In this document: positions 22,306 through 31,873 of the stretch, piece by piece
Numbering within the stretch: position 1 is the first letter of the stretch
How the letters are laid out: the number at the start of each line of letters is the position of its first letter
NCBI GenBank assembly: GCA_964425755.1
Contig: CAYRNY010000009.1
Coordinates: 124,001-188,000, forward strand
Length of the DNA stretch: 64,000 nucleotides
Source of the DNA: CAYRNY01 sp964425755
GTDB taxonomy: Bacteria; Chloroflexota; Anaerolineae; Aggregatilineales; Aggregatilineaceae
Direction: 5' to 3'
The notes under the pieces: model-generated
Database searches by the model: none
What the model was told of the DNA's origin: nothing
The model's input: the letters and a program-made list of their open reading frames with translations, nothing else
Position numbers and translations under genes: made by a program

Positions 22306-23274
22306 TCACTTCTTTTTCTTTTTGTCTTTTTTCTTTTTGTCCTGCTTCTTCTCGCCCTTACCCGCCAGCAGATAGACCAGGATGCCTTTCTGCGCGTGCA
22401 GCCGGTTATGCGCCTGCGGGAACAGCCGTGACTGCGGCCCGTCGGCGACATCGTCGGTAATCTCTTCGCCGCGATGCGCGGGCAGGCAGTGCATCACGAT
22501 CGCGTGGTCGGGCGCGTGACCCAATAGCCCGTTGTTGACCTGGTAGGGCGGGAAGACTTGCCGCCGGTGTTCAGCTTCTTCTTCCTGGCCCATGCTGGTC
22601 CAGGTGTCGGTGTAGATCACGTCGGCCCCCTCAACCGCGGCGACCGGGTCGGTCGTGACCGTGACCTGTAGCGTGTCGCCACTGAGCCGCCTGGCTTTGT
22701 TGAGCACATCGGGGTCCGGGCCGTAGCCTTCCGGGCTGGCGATGGTGACGCTCAGGCCGAACTGCGCCGCCGCCATCAGCAGCGACGTGGTGACGTTGTT
22801 GCTATCCCCCAGGTAGGCCAGGTGCAGCCCTTCGAGCCGGTCAAAACTCTCGTAGATCGTGAACATGTCGGCCATCGCCTGGCAGGGATGGTTGTAGTCC
22901 GTCAGGCCGTTGATCACCGGGACCGGGCTCCACTTCGCCAGTTCCAGCACGTGCTCATGGGCGAAGGTGCGCGCCATGATGACATCGACGTAGCCGCCCA
23001 TCACGCGCGCCACGTCGGCGATGCTTTCGCGCTTGCCCAGCCCGATCTCGTTGGGGCTGAGGTACATCGCGTGCCCGCCGACGTGTTGCATCGCCATCTC
23101 GAACGACACACGCGTGCGCAGGGACGGCTTCTGGAAGATCATGCCCAGCGCCTTGCCCGCCAGCAGCGGCGCGTTGCCTTTGGTCTGGTATTCTTTCTTC
23201 AGCTTGATGCCCAGGTCGAGCATGGTCCAGAGATCGTCAGCAGTCCAGTCCGCAATATCCAGGAAATGTTTCAC
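22306..23274 (-). CDS. argF: Ornithine carbamoyltransferase
   Basis: 322 residues, GTG start at 23274 behind GAGGAAAA. It makes citrulline from ornithine and carbamoyl phosphate in arginine synthesis. Motifs: KPSLRTRVSFE (carbamoyl-phosphate loop), NHPCQAMAD and the ornithine-binding MHCLPAHRGEEI. The distinctive feature is a C-terminal tail after the last helix (ILVYLLAGKG) with eleven Lys in the last sixteen residues; the family normally stops near that helix. No other arginine gene is nearby. Confidence 0.95.
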   Translation of the reverse strand: MKHFLDIADWTADDLWTMLDLGIKLKKEYQTKGNAPLLAGKALGMIFQKPSLRTRVSFEMAMQHVGGHAMYLSPNEIGLGKRESIADVARVMGGYVDVIMARTFAHEHVLELAKWSPVPVINGLTDYNHPCQAMADMFTIYESFDRLEGLHLAYLGDSNNVTTSLLMAAAQFGLSVTIASPEGYGPDPDVLNKARRLSGDTLQVTVTTDPVAAVEGADVIYTDTWTSMGQEEEAEHRRQVFPPYQVNNGLLGHAPDHAIVMHCLPAHRGEEITDDVADGPQSRLFPQAHNRLHAQKGILVYLLAGKGEKKQDKKKKDKKKKK

Positions 23275-23382
23275 GGCATTTTCCTCGCATGGGTTAGGCT
23301 CGTAACATGAATGCTGATATTGGGCGTTAGTATAGCACAAGTTGTCGCCGGTTGTTGCAGCGCGATCCGCGAGCAGCGGCAC

Positions 23383-23416
23383 AAAAAACCGGTGGCGCTC
23401 GCGAGAACGCCACCGG
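23383..23416 (-). terminator. Intrinsic terminator of the ABC binding-protein gene
   Basis: Reading leftwards, a 9-bp GC-rich stem (23408-23416 with 23389-23397) is followed by six T residues. Confidence 0.85.
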
Positions 23417-23456
23417 ATGTGTTCAGCTTACCCCGTCGAGGGTGCGCAGCAGGGGG

Positions 23457-25214
23457 TTAGCCTTCGCGCGCCGCCAACTGGGCTTCCTGGTCGATGCTGC
23501 GCCAATCCCAGTGCGCGCCACCGAACAGGCCATCGGTCTCGACCGGGACATCGTACCACGGCTTGGTCAGCACGTAGTCCAGGCGCAGGAAGAGCGGGAT
23601 GATCGGGAAGACGCCTTCCGGACCGAAGAACATTTCTTCGATGCGGTAGTACAGCTCGATGCGGCGTTCCGGATCGCTCTCGCGCGCGGCTTCGATGATC
23701 AGGTCGTCAACTTCGGAGCACGGACGGGTGAAGTCGTTCTGGCCTTCGCAGTACAGCACTTCGTTCACCCAGTTGTTCGCGTCCGCGTAGTCGGGGCCCC
23801 AGCCGAGCGTCCACAGGTTCGGACGGTCTTCCGGCGGGTTGTTCTTGTCAACCGTCTCGAGCAGCACGGAGAACTCTTGCTGTTCGACGGTCATGACGTT
23901 CGGGTCGCAGCCCAGCTCACGCTCGACCGCGGCAGCCAGGAACTCGGCCCACGTACCGGCACCGGTATAGGTGACGAACTCGACGTTCGGGAAGCCTTCG
24001 CAGTCCGGGTAGCCAGCTTCAGTCATCTGCTCGCGGGCGAATTCGGGGTCGTAGCCCACACCAACTTCGTTGATGGGCGGCGCACCGAACATGCCGGGCG
24101 GCGTGAAGTGGATCATCGGGATACCGCGATTCTGGCGGACTTCCTGGATGAACGCGTTGCGGTCAACCGACGCGGAGAAGGCGCGGCGAGCGTTCACGTT
24201 GTCGAACGGGGCCTTGTTGACGGCGAAGCCGAAGTAGAACACCGCCAGGTCAGCCACCTGGTTCAGCTGTTCGGCATATTCCGGATCTTCGAGCACAGAC
24301 TGCAGCTCGGCGATCGGGACGCCGCTCGAGTCGATCTGGTTGTCCTGGTACAGCGCGAACCGCGTACCCTGGTCTTCCACGATCGTCTGGATGATGCGCT
24401 CAACGTTGCCCGGACCGGCCATATCGGCAGGATACAGCGGGTTGCGCAGGAACACGCGGCGCACGCCACGCACGAATTCGTCGATCACGAACGGGCCGTT
24501 GGTCACGATGTTGCCGACCTCGGTCCAGTTGTCACCGTATTCCTCGATGATTTCGCGCGGGACCGGGCGGTAGATCCACATCGGGGTCTGGCTGAAGAAG
24601 TAACCGGCTTCGAACTGCAGGTTGACCTCAAGGGTCGTGTCGTCGAGCGCGGTGACGTTCACCACGTCGTAGCTTTCCGGCGTGATCTCGTCGACCGGGG
24701 TGTCGAACAGCACGTCGCAGCCTTCAACGATCTGCTTCGCCATGTTGCTGTAGTACGCGGCGAGGCGCGGATCGCAGGCGCGCTTGAAACCGTATTCGAC
24801 GTCCTGCGCGGTCACCATACGCACCATTTCGGCCTCGTCGGCCACCGGATCCCAGCGGACCCAGGGCACGTCGTCGCGCAGGGTGAAGGTCCAGACCGTG
24901 CCGCTGTCGTCAACCGACCATTCGGTCGCCAGCTCGGCTTTGATGTCGCCCGGAACGAGCGGATCGTAGTCGGTCAGGCCCAGGAAGATGTTCTCGATCA
25001 CGTTGATCGACACCGAGTCGTCAGCGCGCTGCGGGTCCAGTGTGGACACCTGCGAGCTGTCGGTCGTGTACAGGGTGATCGGCTCTTGCTGCCGTACAGT
25101 CGTGGTCAGGGTCACATCGGCGTCGTTAGCGAAGGTGAATCCCGTGGGCACGAGCGTCACCACCATGATCAACGCCATGGTCAGTGAAACCGCCCTGAAG
25201 GTGTTTTTAAACAT
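23457..25214 (-). CDS. ABC transporter substrate-binding protein, family 5 (peptide/nickel type)
   Basis: 585 residues from the ATG at 25214 behind GGAGGAG. A signal peptide (about 1-30) ends FTFA with no lipobox Cys, so the protein is not an obvious lipoprotein. The mature part has SBP_bac_5 blocks: STLDPQRADDSVS, FLGLTDYDPL, WTFTLRDDVPWVRWDP and VRRAF-like FDNVNARRAFSASVDRNAF. Family members bind oligopeptides, nickel or sugars. No permease or ATPase gene is in the window, so it is orphaned here. It has its own terminator and a long AT-rich leader. Confidence 0.93.
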   Translation of the reverse strand: MFKNTFRAVSLTMALIMVVTLVPTGFTFANDADVTLTTTVRQQEPITLYTTDSSQVSTLDPQRADDSVSINVIENIFLGLTDYDPLVPGDIKAELATEWSVDDSGTVWTFTLRDDVPWVRWDPVADEAEMVRMVTAQDVEYGFKRACDPRLAAYYSNMAKQIVEGCDVLFDTPVDEITPESYDVVNVTALDDTTLEVNLQFEAGYFFSQTPMWIYRPVPREIIEEYGDNWTEVGNIVTNGPFVIDEFVRGVRRVFLRNPLYPADMAGPGNVERIIQTIVEDQGTRFALYQDNQIDSSGVPIAELQSVLEDPEYAEQLNQVADLAVFYFGFAVNKAPFDNVNARRAFSASVDRNAFIQEVRQNRGIPMIHFTPPGMFGAPPINEVGVGYDPEFAREQMTEAGYPDCEGFPNVEFVTYTGAGTWAEFLAAAVERELGCDPNVMTVEQQEFSVLLETVDKNNPPEDRPNLWTLGWGPDYADANNWVNEVLYCEGQNDFTRPCSEVDDLIIEAARESDPERRIELYYRIEEMFFGPEGVFPIIPLFLRLDYVLTKPWYDVPVETDGLFGGAHWDWRSIDQEAQLAAREG

Positions 25215-26078
25215 TCAAGCTCCTCCCGTGAGCTATTTTTTCGGATACTATTTGTTGACAACCTTTACCGTCATGACGATCTGACGGGCCGACCGGGTCG
25301 CCTCGGCAAGCTAGGGCGTCATCTTGCTGTGTGTGGCACCTCCTTCCGGTTAGAAACCTGCTCTTGCTTGCTCAACAACACTCAACTAACACTAATTTTG
25401 CGGCGAAAAAATCTAAGTAGGTCCTGCATACCGTATATAGCGTTACGTTAAACCTCTCGTTGTTGCTGCGTGCCGCTGGAACAAAAAACGCAGGTTGCTG
25501 AGAGCTGTCGGTCAAACAGCACGCACATACCTGCGATGCGGGCCAGGATACCCATCGCGCCAGTTGTACGGAAAAATGCAGATAGCGTCGACGTTGTTGT
25601 GCATATTATCAGCAAGTACCGTATCAAGAAGTTGCAAAGACAAGTAAAAAAAGCTCTCTAATCCTGTACTAGTATATATAACAGACGCTGAAATTGGCAA
25701 GTTTCTGCACCATTTCAGTTTGTCGATTTTGACGACGCCTGGGTTCCCGCCCGCTCAGGGTGGGGTTGCCATGCGCGCTCACTATAATATGTACTCCGCA
25801 ACGGGTCAAATGGTTCAACGCGGTGACCGGCGGGCGTGGCCCGGCAGTGCAGCGCCGGTTGCGCCGCGCGTTCCGGCTCTGCGGGTGACAATTTCCCCCC
25901 TTGTACGCGTATAGCATAATGACAACCGGTGTGAATGCCAGCACGCTGCCGCGCCGGGAACCTCCCGTCTCGGTACGCGGTATCTCCCGTGAGCGGGTAG
26001 GCGTTGTTGGCAACCTTCACCGTCATACGGCACGCCCCGGCCAGGGCGTGTCGTGGCGTCTGGCGTGTGTTGCCGCGC
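25215..26078. other. Long intergenic region upstream of the ABC binding-protein gene
   Basis: About 860 bases, the longest gene-free stretch here. The part near 25380-25700 is AT-rich, unlike its surroundings, and should hold the promoter of the leftward gene. A second purine-rich GGAAGGAGG stretch (minus strand, near 25345) has no frame behind it longer than a few codons. A short inverted repeat CCGTCA/TGACGG is near 25270-25290. No supported gene or tRNA was found. Confidence 0.5.
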
Positions 26079-26687
26079 TCACCGTGTGGCGTCCGGTTCG
26101 GGCTGCCAGCGATACTCCATGTGCGTGGCGGTCTCGCGGGCGGTGTCCGCACCGAGCAGGCGCTGCACGACGTGGAGCGCCATGTCGATGCCGGCAGTGA
26201 TGCCCGCCGACGTGATGATCTGCCCGTTGTCGACGTAACGCCTGCCGCTGACAATGTTGCACTGCGGGGCGGTTTCGCGCAGTTCGTCCAGTGCCCCGTG
26301 ATGTGTCGTCGCGTGCAGTCCGTCCAGCAGCCCCGCCGCGCCAAGCAGCAGCGCCCCGGTACACACCGAGAGGACCAGTTCGGCGTGTTGCGCCTGTTCC
26401 TTGATGAAGTCAAGGGTGGCTTTGTTGCGCCGTTCGTGGCGCGCGCCGAGCCCGCCGGGGACGATCAGGATATCCGCCCGGGGTGCGTTCTTGTAACTGT
26501 AGTAGGGCGTGATGCTCAGGCCGCTGCGCGTGGTGATGGGCGGCACCTTGCGTTCTGCCACGGTGGTCACGGTGAAGGGCACCGGGCCGGTCGCGCGCTG
26601 GCCCGTGATCGCCAGCACTTCCAGCGGACCGGTGAAATCCAGCGTGTCCACGTCATCGAACAAGACGACCAAAACTATTCGGGCCAT
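26079..26687 (-). CDS. DJ-1/PfpI-family protein (class I glutamine amidotransferase-like)
   Basis: 202 residues from the ATG at 26687, behind AAGGAAAG. It has a flavodoxin-like fold with the nucleophile elbow SVCTGALLLG, Cys99, and an acidic residue near the N-terminus (Glu23 in GPLEV) as in isonitrile hydratase and DJ-1 relatives. THHGALDEL follows, the usual His site. No DNA-binding domain is attached, so it is not an AraC-type regulator. The activity could be a hydratase, deglycase-like or chaperone role; it cannot be decided here. Confidence 0.87.
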   Translation of the reverse strand: MARIVLVVLFDDVDTLDFTGPLEVLAITGQRATGPVPFTVTTVAERKVPPITTRSGLSITPYYSYKNAPRADILIVPGGLGARHERRNKATLDFIKEQAQHAELVLSVCTGALLLGAAGLLDGLHATTHHGALDELRETAPQCNIVSGRRYVDNGQIITSAGITAGIDMALHVVQRLLGADTARETATHMEYRWQPEPDATR

Positions 26688-26861
26688 CGGAACACTTTCC
26701 TTGAAAAAGTCAATACTCAAGCAATAAGCAGTAATTATGCAAGTTAGAGTACATGCCATTGTAACGGCAACAGGCGATTTACGAAAGCATTTGGATTCTT
26801 AAGCTGCCTCTAAACCACGCCTGACAACAGCGCGGCCCGCACGCTGCCGGGAACGCGCACC

Positions 26862-26890
26862 ACCAGGGATCGCGCGACGCGATCCCTGGT
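26862..26890 (-). terminator. 13-bp hairpin after the SH3 surface-protein gene
   Basis: A perfect 13-bp inverted repeat with a three-base loop (26862-26874 with 26878-26890), 33 bases beyond the stop at 26923. No T tract follows on the minus strand. Confidence 0.5.
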
Positions 26891-26922
26891 CGTTGGTAGC
26901 GGGGTACGGTGTGGTAGTTGCG

Positions 26923-28641
26923 TCAGTTCACGCGCGTGGCGGAACCCGTCAGCACCCACTGCACGTAGGTGCCCGTCCCGCCGACCGCCTCGATCGTGAC
27001 CTGCCCGGTACGGCTGTCGTAGGTCACTTCGCGGTCGACGATTGTCTGCCCGCAGGTGAACGTCTGCCCGCCCGTGAAGAACGTGATGTGCTGCGTGCCG
27101 GTGCCAAAGCACGAGGCCGCGATCACCAGCCGCGCGCGGCCCCCTGAAAGCGCCGCGTTCGGGTTCATGCCCGTGATGTCCCAGCGCACGCGGTCGGTCG
27201 TGTCGCCGCCGGGATACGAGACGAAGTCTGTCGTGGACGCTGTGCTGTCCAGCGGGATAGTCAGCGGACTGTTGAAGTTCGCGTCCGGCGGTGCGGTGGG
27301 CGCCGCCGGCGGCGTCGTCGGCGTGTAGCTGGGTGTGTAGGTCGGTGTCGGGGCGACCGCCTGCGTGGTCGGGGTATAGGACGGTGTGTAGGTCGCCGTC
27401 GGCCCGGTGATCTGTTGCGGGGTGGTTGGGGTAGCGGTCGGCGTGCGGGTATAGGTCGGCGTGCGGCTGGGCGTCGCCGTCGGCGTGACCGTCGGGCCAC
27501 CGGGTGTGTACGTCATTGTGGGGGTGTAGGTTGCTGATGGTGTGTAGGTCACGGTCGGCGTGCCCGTTGTTGTCGGCGTGGTGCCGCTCAATGGCGGGTA
27601 ACTCGCGACCGGCAGCCCGGTGCAATCGCCGCGTGCTTCGGTCGCGCCGATGAACATGGCGACCCAGCCCGGCTGCCCGTTATACAGCACCTGGTACCAC
27701 GAGAAATCGCCGTTGTGCCCCGTAGCGGGTAGCAGCGAGCCTGCCGGCGCGAGTCCCAGCGGCGGGGCGTAAGCCGTGTCCGGGCCGGGCCGTACGTTCA
27801 CCGGGGCGTTGAGATATACCTCGCAGGTGCCGCTGGCCGCCGGCGGAGCGCTGTCGCCTGTGCTGGACGAGTCAGAGTCTGATGATGACGAGGATGATGA
27901 TGGCGATGTCGAAGCGGGCGGTGCCTCGTCCGGCGGGACCTGGGTCCAGTCGATCTGGAGTTGGGCGGGGCTTTCGCTGCCCTGCAACTGCAGCATGTAG
28001 GCGGTCTCGGCGCGCAGGAAGACCGACAGGCCCGGCAGCATCGCCGCCTGGACGTTCAGCATCGGATCGCCGGTTTCCGCATCGACCAGCGAGAAGGCGG
28101 GCAGCAGGCCGGGGTCGTCGTCCGTGCCCAGCGCCAGCAGGCTGAGCGTCGTCGGGCCGGGGTCCGGTTCGAGGCTGAAGCGCTGCGGCACGCTGGTGAG
28201 ATCGACGGTGCTGGTGCCAAGCGCCAGCGGCACGGCGGGCGCGTTATTGACCTGGACCAGCAACTGGCCGGCCACGTCAGTAGCCTGCAGCACCAGCGTG
28301 TACCTGCCGCCTGTGGGCGCGTTGGTGATGCTGGCGCTCACGCTGCCATCCGGCCCCAGGGGTAGCTGCGCCGGGGTGTTGGACGGGTCGATCAACACGG
28401 CGGTGTAGGTGAACTGTGCCAGCGGCGAGAGCAGAATCTCGACCGTGTCGCCGCCCAGCACGTCGAAGCCCAGGCGGGTCGTGCTGCCCGGCGCCAGGCT
28501 GACGATCTCCGGTTCGTTGAATGCGATCGTGCTGTCCTGGGCGTGGGCGCGCGGCACGGCGTGCGGTGCGATCGCCAGCGCCAGCGCGAGCACGATCAGA
28601 GCGGTAACGGTGTGGTGAAAATAGCGACTGTGAAAACGCAT
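26923..28641 (-). CDS. Secreted SH3-domain surface protein with Thr/Pro linker
   Basis: 572 residues; the ATG at 28641 has AGGAG upstream. A signal peptide ends AHAQ near residue 35. Residues 40-240 form two beta-rich segments, each resembling pre-peptidase-type domains (e.g. GGDTVEILLSPLAQFTYTAVLID). A Ser-rich stretch is followed by an SH3-like module between two Cys (about 275-345, VNVRPGPDTAYAP, WYQVLYNGQPGWV). A linker of Thr/Pro/Tyr repeats covers about 120 residues, and a C-terminal beta domain with two Cys closes the protein. No catalytic motif. Probably a cell-surface or matrix protein. Confidence 0.83.
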   Translation of the reverse strand: MRFHSRYFHHTVTALIVLALALAIAPHAVPRAHAQDSTIAFNEPEIVSLAPGSTTRLGFDVLGGDTVEILLSPLAQFTYTAVLIDPSNTPAQLPLGPDGSVSASITNAPTGGRYTLVLQATDVAGQLLVQVNNAPAVPLALGTSTVDLTSVPQRFSLEPDPGPTTLSLLALGTDDDPGLLPAFSLVDAETGDPMLNVQAAMLPGLSVFLRAETAYMLQLQGSESPAQLQIDWTQVPPDEAPPASTSPSSSSSSSDSDSSSTGDSAPPAASGTCEVYLNAPVNVRPGPDTAYAPPLGLAPAGSLLPATGHNGDFSWYQVLYNGQPGWVAMFIGATEARGDCTGLPVASYPPLSGTTPTTTGTPTVTYTPSATYTPTMTYTPGGPTVTPTATPSRTPTYTRTPTATPTTPQQITGPTATYTPSYTPTTQAVAPTPTYTPSYTPTTPPAAPTAPPDANFNSPLTIPLDSTASTTDFVSYPGGDTTDRVRWDITGMNPNAALSGGRARLVIAASCFGTGTQHITFFTGGQTFTCGQTIVDREVTYDSRTGQVTIEAVGGTGTYVQWVLTGSATRVN

Positions 28642-28682
28642 ATGCTTGCTCCTGAATATTGAGCCAGTTCAACATATAATGA

Positions 28683-28712
28683 AGTATATTTGATAAATTT
28701 GAAAAACAGCAA
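28683..28712 (-). promoter_or_regulatory. Putative promoter of the SH3 surface-protein gene
   Basis: On the minus strand TTGCTG (28712-28707) and TATACT (28688-28683) are 18 bases apart in an AT-rich block, about 42 bases before the ATG. Confidence 0.45.
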
Positions 28713-28976
28713 GTTTTTTATAAATATATATATTATATAAACATAACTGCGATTGTGTGTTACATCACAAACGGGGCGCGTTCGGTGGGGGCGGTAGGAG
28801 AATGGCGCAAAAACACCCCGGAGAAGTGGCGGGTTTCTGCTTGCCTGACGGCCGGTTTTGAACCGGTGGCGAACGCGGATCGGACGGTTTCCCGCATGCT
28901 GACAGCATACCCCCTGGCGTGATGCGTTTGCCCTGGTGCTCAACGGGCGCGCGTCGCCGCGTGCCGGGCGCAGTGG

Positions 28977-28982
28977 TATAAT
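28977..28982 (+). promoter_or_regulatory. -10 element upstream of polA
   Basis: A perfect TATAAT lies 54 bases before the polA ATG. The region 17 bases upstream is GC-rich with no good -35 match. Confidence 0.4.
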
Positions 28983-29035
28983 CGCGTCATACGCACATGT
29001 GTTCATGTCCCGCCACCACAAGGAGGAGTAACGCC

Positions 29036-31873
29036 ATGTCACGCCCCACGCTCGTATTGATCGACGGCCACGCGCTGGCCTACCGCATGTTTTTCGCGCT
29101 GCCCGTGCAGGGGTTCCAGACGCGCGACGGCGAGCCGACCAACGCCGTGTACGGGGTTGCGCGGACGCTGCTCGACCTGTTGGAGGAGCAGCCGGACTAT
29201 CTCGCGGTCTCGTTCGACCAGGGCATGAGCGGGCGCGGCGAGCTATACCCGGACTACAAAGGCACGCGCGAGAAAATGCCTGACGATCTGCGCATCCAGC
29301 TTGACCGCATCCGCGAGTTGGTCACCGCGTTCAACATCCCGATCCTGGAGCTGGACGGGTACGAAGCGGACGACGTGCTGGGATCGGTCGCGCCGCAGGC
29401 CGAAAGCGAGGGCACGGACGTGCGCATCATCACCGGCGACCGCGATATCCTGCAACTGATCACCGAGCATACGATCGTGCAGTTGCCATCGTCCTCGCGC
29501 AGCAAGAACGGCCCGGAAGTGTGGGACCTGGCGCGTTTCCGCCAGGAATACCAGGGGTTGGAGCCGCCGCAGCTGGTCGAGATCAAGGGGCTGATGGGCG
29601 ACAGCTCCGACAATATTCCCGGCATCAAAGGCGTGGGCGAGAAAACCGCGCTCAAACTGATCGCGAGTTATGGCAGCATAGCGGGCGTCTACGAACACAT
29701 CGACGAGATCAAGGGCGCGCTCAAGAAGCGGCTCGAGGCGGGGCAAGAGGACGCGTTCATCTCGCGCGAGCTGGCGGCGATCAAGCGCGACGTGCCGGTG
29801 ACGCTCGATCTCGCGGCGTGTGTGGCGCACGATTACGCGTATGACGACGTGGCGGAAGTCTTCCGCGCGCTGGAGTTCCGCACGCTGATCGACCGCCTGC
29901 CGGGCAAGGCGAGCGCGGCGGCGGGCGCGGGTGGGGCGCAGCAGTTGAGCATGTTCGAGATGGCAGAAGAGGAAGCCCGTCCCGACGCGGGCCTGATCGC
30001 TTATGACGTGATCGACACCCCGGACAAGCTCGCCGCGCTGGTGCGGCAGTTGGAGTCCGCCGAGGCGATCACGTGGGACGTGGAGACCGACTCGCTGGAC
30101 CGGATGCAGGCGGCGCTGGTCGGGATCGCGCTGGCGGTGGACGGCGAGCGCGGCTATTACGTCCCGGTGGGGCATGTCGCGCCGAACGCCCCGCCCACGA
30201 AAGCGGGCCAGCCTGACCTGCTGGAAGGGCACACGCCGCCGCAGCTTCCGCTGGATGAGGTCATCGAGGCGCTGCGCCCCGCGCTGACCGATCCCGCAAT
30301 CCCGAAATACGCGCACAACGCCGCGTTCGACCTGATGGTGCTGCGCCGGCACGGGATCGACGTCGCGCCGGTCGCGTTCGACACGATGATCGCGGAGTGG
30401 ATCATCGACCCCACCAGCCGCAATCTCGGCCTGAAGAACATGGTCTGGGTGCGCACGGGGATCGAGATGACGCCGATCGAGGACCTGATCGGCAGGGGCC
30501 GGGGCCAGATCACAATGGACCGCGTGCCGATCGAGCGTGTCGCGCCGTATGCTGCCGCCGACGCCGCGCTGACGCACCACATGGTAGAGCAGCTACGCCC
30601 GGAACTTGAACAGCGCAAAGTCGCGCGGCTGTTCCACGAGGTCGAGATGCCGCTGGTCCCCGTGCTGGCGGATATGGAGATGGCGGGGATCGCGGTCGAT
30701 GTGCCCTACTTGCGCGAGCTGAGCGCCGACCTGGGCGCGCGGCTTGCGGCGCTGGAACAGCGCATCTACGACCTGAGCGAAGGCTACGGCAAGTTCAATC
30801 TCGGCAGCCCCAAGCAGCTTAACGACGTGCTCTTCGGCAAGCTGCAACTGCCCACCGAAGGGCTGCGCAAGACGACGCACGGCTTCAGCACCGATGCCGC
30901 CACGCTCGAAGGGCTGCGCGAGCACCACCCGATCGTCGGTGCGATCCTGGAGTGGCGCGAGCTGAGCAAGCTCCAGAGCACCTACGTCGATGCGCTGCCC
31001 GCGCTGGTGAACCCGCAGACCGGGCGCATTCACACCAGCTTCAACCAGACCGGCACCGTGACCGGGCGGCTGAGTTCCAGCGAGCCGAACCTGCAGAATA
31101 TCCCCGTGCGCACCGAAGAGGGGCGGCGCGTGCGGCGGGCGTTCGTCGCGCCGGAAGGGCATGTGCTGCTGGCGGTGGACTACAGCCAGGTTGAGCTGCG
31201 CGTGCTGGCGCATTACAGCCAGGACCAGGCGCTGCTGGCCGCGTTCCGCGAGGGGCGCGACATCCACCGCGCGACGGCGGCGGCAGTGTTCCACGTCGCG
31301 CCGGAGGACGTGACCTACGAGCAGCGCAGCTTTGCTAAGTCGGTCAACTTCGGCCTGATGTACGGCATGGGCGCGTTCCGGCTGGCGCGCGACAGCGATC
31401 TGACGCTGGCCGAGGCGGAAGCGTTCATCGCGGAATACTTCGCGCAGTTCCCCGGCGTGCGGCGTTACCTGGACGAATCGATCGAGCGCGCCAAGAAGCA
31501 GGGCTACCTGGAAACCCTGTTGGGCCGGCGGCGGTACTTCCCCGAGTTCAGCAAAGATCGCAAGGTCGGCTACCAGGCGCGGCAACGTGCCGAGCGCGAA
31601 GCGATCAACATGCCGATCCAGGGCACGGCGGCGGACATCATCAAGATCGCCATGATCGACCTGCACCGGGCGCTGCGCGAGGGTGGCTTCGCGGCGCGGA
31701 TGCTGCTGCAGGTGCATGACGAGCTGGTGCTTGAGGTGCCGGACGCTGAACTGGACCGCGTCGCGCCGCTGGTGATCGCGACGATGGAATCCGCCTTCAC
31801 GCTCGATGCCCCGCTGGTGGCCGATGCGCGGGTCGGGCCGAACTGGCTCGAGATGAAAGGGTACGAGGCATGA
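29036..31873 (+). CDS. polA: DNA polymerase I
   Basis: 945 residues from the ATG at 29036 behind AAGGAGGAG. Three domains: 5'-3' exonuclease (about 1-290; LIDGHALAYRMFFAL, SGRGELYPDYKGTR, GDSSDNIPGIKGVGEKTA); 3'-5' exonuclease (about 325-525); and polymerase (about 560-945; VDYSQVELRVLAHYS, AKSVNFGLMYGMG, LLQVHDELVLEVP). The proofreading residues are kept: WDVETDSLD (D-x-E), NAAFDLMVL and YAAADAALT, so this enzyme should proofread, unlike Taq polymerase. Its stop overlaps the next start (ATGA), coupling the two genes. Confidence 0.97.
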   Translation: MSRPTLVLIDGHALAYRMFFALPVQGFQTRDGEPTNAVYGVARTLLDLLEEQPDYLAVSFDQGMSGRGELYPDYKGTREKMPDDLRIQLDRIRELVTAFNIPILELDGYEADDVLGSVAPQAESEGTDVRIITGDRDILQLITEHTIVQLPSSSRSKNGPEVWDLARFRQEYQGLEPPQLVEIKGLMGDSSDNIPGIKGVGEKTALKLIASYGSIAGVYEHIDEIKGALKKRLEAGQEDAFISRELAAIKRDVPVTLDLAACVAHDYAYDDVAEVFRALEFRTLIDRLPGKASAAAGAGGAQQLSMFEMAEEEARPDAGLIAYDVIDTPDKLAALVRQLESAEAITWDVETDSLDRMQAALVGIALAVDGERGYYVPVGHVAPNAPPTKAGQPDLLEGHTPPQLPLDEVIEALRPALTDPAIPKYAHNAAFDLMVLRRHGIDVAPVAFDTMIAEWIIDPTSRNLGLKNMVWVRTGIEMTPIEDLIGRGRGQITMDRVPIERVAPYAAADAALTHHMVEQLRPELEQRKVARLFHEVEMPLVPVLADMEMAGIAVDVPYLRELSADLGARLAALEQRIYDLSEGYGKFNLGSPKQLNDVLFGKLQLPTEGLRKTTHGFSTDAATLEGLREHHPIVGAILEWRELSKLQSTYVDALPALVNPQTGRIHTSFNQTGTVTGRLSSSEPNLQNIPVRTEEGRRVRRAFVAPEGHVLLAVDYSQVELRVLAHYSQDQALLAAFREGRDIHRATAAAVFHVAPEDVTYEQRSFAKSVNFGLMYGMGAFRLARDSDLTLAEAEAFIAEYFAQFPGVRRYLDESIERAKKQGYLETLLGRRRYFPEFSKDRKVGYQARQRAEREAINMPIQGTAADIIKIAMIDLHRALREGGFAARMLLQVHDELVLEVPDAELDRVAPLVIATMESAFTLDAPLVADARVGPNWLEMKGYEA

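Larger units (their letters stand above)
28642..29035. other. Divergent promoter region between the SH3 protein and polA
   Basis: About 390 bases. The left third (28660-28745) is strongly AT-rich and holds the leftward promoter candidate; the right part is GC-rich and ends with a TATAAT box before polA. No gene was found. Confidence 0.55.

Noticed and set aside
23352..25187. Long open frame (611 codons) antisense to the ABC binding-protein gene
   Set aside because: Its translation is rich in Arg, His, Val and Asp with no domain, as expected for the complement of a GC-rich gene. The opposite strand has a signal peptide and family motifs.
25470..25661. Small plus-strand frame of 63 codons in the long intergenic region
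   Set aside because: No ribosome site, no similarity recognised, and the segment is an AT-rich promoter zone for the leftward gene.
29243..31717. Two long minus-strand frames opposite polA
   Set aside because: Shadow frames from codon bias; polA is complete on the plus strand with all catalytic motifs.
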